Part shown: piece after piece, positions 57,802-64,000 of the stretch
Numbering within the stretch: the stretch's first letter is position 1
How the letters are laid out: each line of letters starts with the position of its first letter
Assembly (NCBI GenBank): GCA_963728925.1
Contig: CAVSMB010000013.1
Location: 123,392 to 187,391 of the forward strand
Direction: 5' to 3'
DNA length: 64,000 nucleotides
Origin: JBBPZA01 sp963728925
Lineage (GTDB): Bacteria > Actinomycetota > Thermoleophilia > Solirubrobacterales > Solirubrobacteraceae
Notes under the pieces: model-generated
Told to the model about the DNA's origin: nothing
The model's input: only the letters and a program-made list of their open reading frames with translations
The model's database searches: none
Program-made: the position numbers and the translations under genes

Positions 57802-58215
57802 GTGTACGCGGCGAAGGTGCTCTCCAGCGCGGGGCGCGAGACGCGAGACGTCGCCAACGGCGGGTCGAGCACACACCTTCATCTCCGTGACCGCCTTGTC
57901 GCGGTCCTGATGGTCTCGGTGGTGGTTGACCTCGTGGCCACGGTCGCGGTCTTCTTCCTCGAGCGCACCGCGCCGCGTACCGAGATCCACACCATGTTCG
58001 ACGCGTTCTTCTGGACGTCGACGCAGCTGCTGACCGTCTCCTCGCAGCTGCGAAACCCGATCTCGTCCGCGGCCAGGATCCTCGACATCGGGCTGCAGGC
58101 CTACGCCATCACCGTCGTCGCGGCGCTCGCCGGCTCCTTCGGCGCCTTCTTCCACCGCCGCGGCCGCGAGCGTGACGCCGCGGAGGCTGCCCGCGATGCG
58201 GCGTCGCCCGGTTGA
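57802..58215 (+). CDS. two-helix membrane protein, ion-channel-like with atypical filter
   Basis: This 137-residue protein has two hydrophobic helices (LVAVLMVSVVVDLVATVAVFF and AYAITVVAALAGSFGAFFH) flanking an amphipathic loop FDAFFWTSTQLLTVSSQLRNP. The layout and FDAFFWTS-TQLLTVS spacing resemble the pore helix and filter of Kir/KcsA-like potassium channels, but TVGYG is replaced by TVSSQ. GTG 57802 was chosen from protein-like composition and a GATACT box 6 nt upstream. Its stop overlaps a possible TTG start of the M20 peptidase gene (TTGA). Confidence 0.6.
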   Translation: MYAAKVLSSAGRETRDVANGGSSTHLHLRDRLVAVLMVSVVVDLVATVAVFFLERTAPRTEIHTMFDAFFWTSTQLLTVSSQLRNPISSAARILDIGLQAYAITVVAALAGSFGAFFHRRGRERDAAEAARDAASPG

Positions 58216-58226
58216 GCGGCGAGGGC

Positions 58227-59360
58227 ATGCCGTCCGACGCCCTCGAACTCCTCGCACGGCTCGTCGCGATCGACTCCGTGAACCCGTCGCTCGTGCCCGG
58301 CGGCGCAGGCGAGCGCGAGATCGCGGGCTTCGTGAGCGCGTGGGCCCGGGAGTCCGGGCTGCCGGCGGACGTGCTGGAGGGGACGCCGGGCCGGCCCAGC
58401 GTCGTCGTCCGCGCCCGCGGGACCGGCGGGGGCGGGGCGCTGCTCCTCTGCGGGCACTACGACACGGTGACGGTCGAGGGGATGCGCGAGCCGCACACTC
58501 CAAGGGTCGACGGCGACCGCCTGTACGGCCGCGGCGCCTACGACATGAAGGCCGGCGTCGCCGCGGCGTTGATCGCGTGCCGCGAGGCGGCGGGCCTCGG
58601 GCTGGCGGGCGACGTCATCGTCGCCGCCGTCGCCGACGAGGAGCACGCCAGCCTCGGCGTCCAGGAGGTCCTGCGCGAGGTTCGCGCCGACGCCGCGATC
58701 GTCACCGAGCCCACCGAGCTCGAGGTCGTCGTCGCCCACAAGGGGTTCGTGTGGTCGGAGGTCGAGGTCACCGGCCGCGCGGCGCACGGCTCGCGCCCGC
58801 ACCTCGGGCTCGACGCGATCGTCAAGGCCGGGCCGATCCTCACCGCGATCGGGGCGCTGGACGAGACGCTCGCTGCATCGACGCATCCGCGGCTGGGACG
58901 TGCGTCCGTCCACGCTTCGACCATCGACGGCGGTGCGGAGCTCTCGAGCTACCCGGCGCGCTGTCTCCTGCGCCTGGAGCGCCGCACGCTGCCCGGCGAG
59001 TCCGGCGCCGACGTCGAGGCCGAGCTCGGAGCGCTGCTCGATGCCTGCCGCGCCGCCGACGCCGCCCTCGAGGCGGCGGAGCGGACGCTGCTGGTGCGCG
59101 AGCCCTTCGAGGTGCCGCAGAAGGCCGAGGTCGTCGCGCTCGTCCAGGCCGCTGCGACACAGGCGCTCGGAGCGCCACCGCCGATCGGTGGCGCCAGCTA
59201 CTGGGCCGACGCGGCGTTCATCGCCGCCGCCGGCATCCCGACCGTCATGTTCGGGCCGGGAGGCGACGGCGCCCACGCCGCCGAGGAATGGGTGAGCGTC
59301 TCCGACACAAAGGCCGTCGCGCGCACGCTCGTCGCCGTCGCGCAGCGCGTGTGCGCGTGA
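58227..59360 (+). CDS. M20-family metallopeptidase/deacylase (ArgE/DapE/YgeY-like)
   Basis: The 377-residue enzyme has the di-zinc M20 motifs: LLCGHYDTV (His and catalytic Asp), GRGAYDMKAGVAAAL (bridging Asp), VADEEHASLG (catalytic Glu pair) and a C-terminal SYWADAAFIAAAGIPTVMFGPGG. The dimerisation domain GRAAHGSRPHLG is intact. It removes acyl groups or cleaves small dipeptides. ATG 58227 has GAGGG just upstream; a TTG at 58212 overlapping the previous stop is possible. The GTGA end couples it to the ammonia-lyase-like gene, as in ygeY/ygeX pairs. Confidence 0.87.
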   Translation: MPSDALELLARLVAIDSVNPSLVPGGAGEREIAGFVSAWARESGLPADVLEGTPGRPSVVVRARGTGGGGALLLCGHYDTVTVEGMREPHTPRVDGDRLYGRGAYDMKAGVAAALIACREAAGLGLAGDVIVAAVADEEHASLGVQEVLREVRADAAIVTEPTELEVVVAHKGFVWSEVEVTGRAAHGSRPHLGLDAIVKAGPILTAIGALDETLAASTHPRLGRASVHASTIDGGAELSSYPARCLLRLERRTLPGESGADVEAELGALLDACRAADAALEAAERTLLVREPFEVPQKAEVVALVQAAATQALGAPPPIGGASYWADAAFIAAAGIPTVMFGPGGDGAHAAEEWVSVSDTKAVARTLVAVAQRVCA

Positions 59361-60375
59361 GGGCGCTCGTCAACCGCGCGACGCAGGCCGTCGCGGTGCC
59401 GGCGCCGTCCACCGGGGCCGCCGCGTTCCACGCGTCGCTGCCGGGCTACCGGCCGACGCCGGTGCGAGAGCTCGCGAGCCTCGCCGACGACCTCGGCGTG
59501 CGCGCCGTGGCGGTCAAGGACGAGTCCGACCGGCTCGGGCTGCCGTCGTTCAAGGTGCTCGGCGCGTCGTGGGCGGTCGAGGTCGCGCTTTGCGAGCAGC
59601 CGGAGACCGACACGCTCGTCGCCGCCAGCGCCGGGAACCACGGCCGGGCCGTCGCGCACGTCGCCGCGCTGCACGGCCTGCGCTGCCGCGTGTTCGTTCC
59701 GGCGCGGTCGGTAGCCGCCCGGCGCGAGGCCATCGCGGCCGAGGGCGCGGAGGTCGTCGTCGTCAGCGGGGACTACGAGGACGCCGTCGGGCAGGCCGCC
59801 GCCGCGGGCGCCCGACGCGGCGCCCTGGAGATCGCCGACGTCGGCGACTCCGGTCCCGCGCACAGCGTGATCGACGGGTACGCGACGCTGTTCGACGAGG
59901 CAGCCGCGCAGGGCACCCACGACGTCATCGTCGTGCCGGTCGGCGTCGGTTCATTCGCCGCGGCGGCCGTCCGCTTCGCCGCCCACCACAGCGTGACGGT
60001 CATCGGCGTCGAGCCGGTCACCGCGGCCTGCCTGACCGCTTCCCTCGCCGCCGGCCGTCCGACCTCCGTCCCGACGCCCGGCACGGCGATGGCGGGCCTC
60101 GACTGCGGCGAGGTCTCGACCGCCGCCTGGCCTTCCCTGCGCGACGGGATCCACGGAACCGTCACCGTCGACGACGCCGAAGCGCGTGCCGCCGTCCGCG
60201 AGCCGCACAGGCCGGCCTCGCCATCGGCGATTCCGGAGCGGCGCCCCTCGCCGCTCTGCGAGCGCTCGTCGCCGACCCTGAGTGCTCCACGCTGCGCGCG
60301 TCGATCGGCCTGGGCTCCGGCAGCCGCGTGCTGCTCACCGCCACCGAAGGGCCGACCGACCGCCCCAAGCCCTAG
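59357..60375 (+). pseudogene. diaminopropionate ammonia-lyase/threonine dehydratase-like PLP enzyme, one frameshift
   Basis: Fold type II PLP enzyme of about 339 residues when both frames are joined. PGYRPTPVRELASLADDLGV and GLPSFKVLGASWAV (PLP Lys) are characteristic of diaminopropionate ammonia-lyase, with the AASAGNHGRAVAHVAALHG phosphate loop. The frame changes at about 60190-60205, consistent with one lost base, and continues QAGLAIGDSGAAPLAALRAL to a TAG at 60375. GTG 59357 overlaps the M20 stop. It is inactive if the indel is real. The neighbouring M20 gene strengthens the ygeX-like assignment. Confidence 0.78.
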
Positions 60376-60562
60376 CGCGCGGGTCACAGGCGGTCGGCGA
60401 GCTCGACGTCGACCTCGCGCGCGTCGTGCTCCTCGCCGCGGGGATCGCCGGCTTCACCGACAAGGGCGAGCTCTGCGGCGGCGCCGCGGCCTCGCGCGCG
60501 AGACTGGTCGGACGGCCCCGACGTCGCCTCCGCCGTGGGACGATGAGGAGAGGAGGCATGCG
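60376..60562 (+). other. 187-bp gap, possibly decayed coding sequence
   Basis: One frame reads VGELDVDLARVVLLAAGIAGFTDKGELCGGAA, more protein-like than expected by chance, and another continues DWSDGPDVASAVGR. I could not assign a family. It may be the residue of a deleted gene. The end carries the GAGGAGAGGAGG ribosome-binding site of the next SDR gene. Confidence 0.35.
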
Positions 60563-61468
60563 ATGAGCAGCAAGTGGACCGCCGACGAGATCCCCGATCA
60601 GCACGGGAGAGTCGCGATCGTGACCGGAGCCAACAGCGGGCTCGGTCGCGTGACCGCGCTCGAGCTGGCCCGCCACGGCGCGCAGGTGGTGGTGGCGAGC
60701 AGGAGCGTGGAGAACGGGAGAGCTGCGGCCAAGGAGATCGCGGCGGTGGTGGGCGGGCCGGCCCCTGAGGTCCACCCACTCGACCTCGCCAGCCTCGAGT
60801 CCGTGCGCAGCTTCGCCGAGCAGTTCGCGGGTGGGCGGGTGGACCTGCTGGTCAACAACGCCGGCGTGATGATGACCCCGCATCGCACGACGAGCGACGG
60901 CTTCGAGCTGCAGCTGGGCACCAACCATCTCGGGCACTTCGCCCTGACCGGGCTGCTGCTCGAGGCGGTCGAACGATCCGACTCGGGGCGCATAGCGACC
61001 CTCAGCAGCAACGAGCACAAAGCCGGGCGGATCGACTTCGACGACCTCCAGTCCAAGAGCGGCTACAGCCCGCGCGGCGCCTACCAGCGCTCCAAGCTCG
61101 CCAATGCCGTCTTCGCGGTCAGCCGACCGTCGCCTCCGTGCCGCGGGAGCGACGGCGATCAGCGTGTTCGCCCACCCGGGCTACTCCGCGACGAACCTCC
61201 AGAGCAGCGGACCGACCGGCGTGGCGAAGGCGGCGATGGCGATCGCCAACCGCGTTTTCGCACAGAGCGCCGAGCGCGGCGCCCTGCCGACCCTCTACGC
61301 CGCCACCGCGCCCGGAGTCCAGGGCGGCGAGTACTACGGCCGGACGGCTGGGGCGAGATGCGAGGCTCGCCGAAACGGGTGCGGGCGATCCCGGAGGCCT
61401 ACGACCCCGACCTCGGCCGGCGCCTCTGGGAGACCTCGGAGGAGCTGACCGGCGTGCGGTACCGGTAG
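60563..61468 (+). pseudogene. short-chain dehydrogenase (retinol dehydrogenase-like), two frameshifts
   Basis: The pieces encode an SDR of about 300 residues: IVTGANSGLGRVTALELARHGAQVVVASRS, DLLVNNAGVMMTPH, TNHLGHFALTGLL, SGRIATLSSNEHKAG and YQRSKLANAVFA (YxxxK). The frame shifts at about 61117-61127, continues ADRRLRAAGATAISVFAHPG, and shifts back at about 61338-61346 into DGWGEMRGSPKRVRAIPEA to the stop at 61468. ATG 60563 has a superb ribosome-binding site. Such enzymes reduce lipophilic ketones or aldehydes. Either the gene is decaying or the sequence here is unreliable. Confidence 0.8.
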
Positions 61469-62196
61469 CTCCGATCGTGGGAGTCCGAGACGGTGAAAAT
61501 GCCGTCCAAGTCGGTATCTCGATCGTGCCCGCGACCGAGACGCTCGGTCGCATCCGCGAGCTGGCGCGAGCGGCCGACGAAGCGGGGCTCGACGTCGTCG
61601 GCGTCCAGGATCACCCCTACCAGCGCAGCTTCCTCGACACGTGGTCGCTGATCCCGACGCTGCTCGCCGAGACGAAGCGCATCGCGTTCTTCACCGACGT
61701 CGCCAACCTGCCGCTGCGGCCTCCCGCGGTGATGGCGAAGGCCGCCGCGTCGCTCGATGTGCTGAGCGGCGGGCGCTTCGAGCTCGGCCTCGGCGCCGGT
61801 GGCTTCCCCGACGTGATCGCGGGCATGGGCGGTCCACGCCGGACGCCGGGCGAGTCCGTCGAAGCTCTCGACGAGGCGATCGACGTCATGAGGCTCATGT
61901 GGTCGAGCGAGCCTTCGGTCTCGTTCAAAGGCAAGCACAACAGCCTCGCCGGTGCACGTCCCGGCCCGCAACCCGCGCACCCGATCGGCATCTGACCTAC
62001 TTCGGTGAGTAAGGGCGTGTCGCGGTGCTCGGCGGGCTGATCTGACCGTCAGTCGTGAGGATCAGCCGTGCTTGGGGTGGTGAATGGGCCGCGCGGCGCG
62101 GCGATTGGCCGGGGGTGTGGTCGATCTGGCCGGTTTGCGGGGTCGCCGAGCTGGGCGGTGCGGCGAGCGGTCGAGTCGGAGGGGGCTGGCCGGGGG

Positions 62197-63635
62197 TTAG
62201 GGTGGCGGCAGCGCGTAGACGGCGTCGAGGGTGGCCTGGAAGACGTCGGCGTGGCGGAAGCCTTCGGGCAGACGCAGGATCGTGCGCCGCGCGCTGCGGA
62301 TGATGCGGCCGGGCACGCAGAAGAGGATCCGGCCAGCGTGGCGGCGGCGCGGCGCAGCGGCGCGTCGTCGGGTGCCTTGCCCGACGCGCCGGCGGCGGGG
62401 CACAGGTCGCAGCAGAATGCGGTGAGGTTGAGCGCGAGCAGCGCGCAGGTCAGCCAGACGCGGTTGGCGTGCTGGTCGCCGGAGGGCAGGTGCCGCAGCG
62501 CTTGGCCGAGCTTTGCTTCCTTCAGGCGCTCTTCGATCTGGGCACGGTGGCGGTGGAAGTGCTCGACCCAGCCGGTCGGCTGGTGTGGGATGTCGGTCAG
62601 GATGAAGCTGTAGTCGAAGACCGACGCGACCTCGCCGTCGAGCGCGAGCTGTAGCTGCTCGGGGTGGATCGTCTTGCGCCGCCGGGCGGTCAGGCTGCCG
62701 TCGGCGATCTTCTGGGCGCTGAACGGGACGCGGCGGACGATCAGCCGCAGCGGCTCGTGGCGCCAGCCGGTCGGCGTGTAGGTCGTCTCGGCGACCTGCG
62801 CGCCGGGCATCTCGAGCGCGTCGACCCAGGCGTCCTCGGCGATCTGGCCGAGCGCCTTCCACATCGCCTGGTTGCGCGGCACCGACACGGTGAAGCACGC
62901 GCGCTGCTGGCGTAGCGCCTCGAGCAGCTCGCTGGCGTAGTAGGCCGAGTCGATGCGCATCGTCACCGGCCCGTGCCCAGCCGGCAGCGCGCGATCGCGC
63001 GCCGCGCGATCTTGGGTCGGCGCCGCAGAGCTTCTCGCGGTTGCCGCCGACGAGCTCGCTCGTCAGCGCGCGGCCCCGCTGGGCCCAGAACGCGACGTGC
63101 GGCGCGTAGCTCATGCCGCCGTGCCAGCGGCGCGCGGCGCCCTGCTTACGAGCGCCGTAGACGGTCACCTGCGTGGCATCCAGATCGATCGTCACCGGCT
63201 CGCCCGGATCGCGCCGCAACGCCTTGTCCAGGCGCTGCCCGGCCCTGGCCAGCGCGCGCTCGATCCGCTGCACGTGACAGCGCCGGGAGCGCTTGGCGTT
63301 CTGCAACGCGGCGGGCGCCGACGGCGTGCCCGCGACCGCCCGCAGCCGGGCGCCGGCGCCGTCGGCGCGCACGTCCTCGACGTGATCGAAGAACGACCCG
63401 CCGACCAGCTCGCACTCGGCCAGCGACACCACCAGCTCGCCCGGTGACAGGCCGCGCCGGCGGAGCTTGACCGGCCGCGCGCGGCGCTCAACCGCCAGCT
63501 CGGCGTCGATCAGCTCGGCCACCCGCAGGCGCCGGGACAGCTCACCCGACACGGCCAGGCCAGCGTACGGGGTGAGCGCGGATCGTCGGCTCGCACCAGG
63601 ATCCGTCCGGGCCGCCTGTCACCGTCAACAGACAT
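62197..63635 (-). pseudogene. IS1380-family transposase with several frameshifts
   Basis: The pieces restore a DDE transposase of about 470 residues. They are MSVDGDRRPGRILVRADDP (start ATG 63635), YAGLAVSGELSRRLRVAELI, LRADGAGARLRAVAGTP, VTIDLDATQVTVYG (first Asp), YAPHVAFWAQRGRAL, MRIDSAYYASELLEALR (second Asp), TVSVPRNQAMWKAL, HRHRAQIEERLKEAKLGQ (Glu), and the C-terminal FCVPGRIIRSARRTILRLPEGF. Frame changes occur near 63565-63585, 62985-63030 and 62340-62370, so this copy cannot make transposase as it stands. Confidence 0.85.
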
Positions 63636-63710
63636 CACCCGCTGGGTGACCTCCATTCACACCCGATGGCCGGACCCATCAACCGCCATGATCCCGGCTC
63701 AGCCGGACGG

Positions 63711-63736
63711 AAAGGCCCCGCGTTTGCGGGGCCTTT
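63711..63736. terminator. bidirectional hairpin terminator inside the IS right end
   Basis: AAAGGCCCCGC, loop GTTT, GCGGGGCCTTT: a perfect 11-bp stem with A and T tracts, so it can terminate in both directions. It lies between the right inverted repeat and the transposase start, where it would shield the transposase from outside transcription. Confidence 0.85.
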
Positions 63737-64000
63737 CTACTTCCTCACCAAGAGCGCGACGACCCGCCCGGACCGCCACCACGAGCAGCGCTACTCACTG
63801 ATGTAGGTCTGAGTCGGCGCGTTCAAGCCGCGCATGCTCCGCCTCGTCGGCCGCAAGGCAGACGGCTGGCTCCCTCGCTCGGCGTGCTGACACGCGCGAG
63901 CTGCGCGCCGGCAACGAGCTGATCGACGCGGCGGCCGAGAAGGCGGGCCGCGACCCGGGCTCGATCCGGCGAATCATCAACGTGCAGGGCGTGATCGGCG

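Larger units (their letters stand above)
61996..63807 (-). mobile_element. IS1380-family insertion sequence, degenerate
   Basis: The 1812-bp element is bounded by inverted repeats CCTACTTCGGTGAGTA (61996-62011) and, on the other strand, CCTACATCAGTGAGTA (63792-63807), matching at 14 of 16 positions. The direct repeat TCTGA flanks it on both sides (61991-61995 and 63808-63812). The transposase is on the minus strand; about 200 bp at the left end and 170 bp at the right end are non-coding. It sits inside the LLM oxidoreductase gene. Confidence 0.88.
61477..64000 (+). pseudogene. LLM-class (luciferase-like) flavin/F420-dependent oxidoreductase, interrupted by an IS
   Basis: The 5' part (61477-61995) encodes VQVGISIVPATETLGRIRELARAADEAGLD, GVQDHPYQRSFLDTWSLIPTLLAET and LDVLSGGRFELGLGAGGFPD, a TIM-barrel LLM oxidoreductase. 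It breaks off at HPIGI. After the IS element the gene resumes at 63813 with VGAFKPRMLRLVGRKADGWLP. It then needs two frame corrections to read VLTR and ELRAGNELIDAAAEKAGRDP to the window end. At the junction an in-frame TGA (61993-61995) replaces the expected Trp codon. The gene was cut by IS insertion and has since degraded. Confidence 0.8.

Noticed and set aside
49359..58215. A dedicated biosynthetic gene cluster (regulator, exporter, PhaC-like, thioesterase, monooxygenase)
   Set aside because: The genes are on both strands in separate units with own promoters and no core synthase; a shared lipid theme is plausible but a single pathway is not supported.
61993..61995. In-frame TGA in the LLM oxidoreductase as a selenocysteine codon, given selC in the window
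   Set aside because: The family normally has Trp here, no SECIS-like hairpin is evident, and the gene is also broken by an IS and indels.
59357..64000. A prophage or integrative element
   Set aside because: Only an IS1380-type element is present; no integrase, capsid, terminase or conjugation genes were found.

Overview
The window looks like chromosomal DNA of a high-GC actinobacterium, most probably of the class Thermoleophilia (Solirubrobacterales type). Reasons: very high GC, actinobacterial families (DUF2342 zincin, PAC2 protein, fused PafB-PafC WYL regulator, CitA-type citrate synthase, an Mrp ATPase without CXXC), many GTG starts, and many genes that seem to be transcribed leaderless from a TAnnnT -10 box 6-9 nt before the start codon. 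The assignment is inference from family content, not from a marker tree.

Layout. 0-0.7 kb: the 3' part of a BNR-repeat (sialidase-like) gene cut off exactly at the 3' end of a selenocysteine tRNA (selC). 0.7-13.9 kb: class I HMG-CoA reductase, secreted alpha/beta hydrolase, YhaM-like OB/HD protein, PAC2 protein, UvrD-like helicase-nuclease, inositol-phosphatase-like enzyme, DUF2342 zincin, a very basic coiled-coil DNA-binding-like protein, Mrp ATPase and ferredoxin. 13.9-22 kb: NAD(P)-binding protein, amidase, MFS transporter, citrate synthase, membrane protein, and a GH3 beta-glucosidase broken by one frameshift. 22-28.9 kb: groES-groEL under two CIRCE operators, ASCH and NUDIX proteins, a Crp/Fnr regulator, a quinone-oxidoreductase-like enzyme, and an ECF sigma factor with a DUF4349 membrane partner. 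28.9-40.6 kb: GDPD, Nei-type glycosylase, cupin, CMD protein, TetR+MFS pair, Lhr helicase, GNAT, family 5 uracil-DNA glycosylase, TetR, lipoprotein. 40.6-49.3 kb: rmlA-rmlD-rmlB, PPOX-fold protein, PafBC, second YhaM-like protein, TetR-SDR pair, EcsC protein. 49.3-57.7 kb: giant LuxR regulator, DHA2 exporter, PhaC-like hydrolase, acyl-CoA thioesterase, Baeyer-Villiger-type monooxygenase and a WS/DGAT N-terminal remnant, a lipid/hydrophobic-compound neighbourhood. 57.8-64 kb: channel-like membrane protein, M20 peptidase plus diaminopropionate ammonia-lyase-like gene (compare ygeY/ygeX), SDR, and an LLM-type oxidoreductase interrupted by an IS1380-family element. From 59.4 kb on almost every gene carries indels.

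Expression logic. Transcription-unit first genes tend to have a -10 box just upstream of the start codon and no Shine-Dalgarno, while downstream genes are coupled by ATGA/GTGA/TTGA overlaps. At two places (38.66-38.78 kb and 41.66-41.70 kb) such a GTGA junction has been expanded by tandem duplication into a chain of tiny stop-start-coupled cistrons. This is the most unusual structure I found. No CRISPR array, prophage or recognisable defence system was seen.
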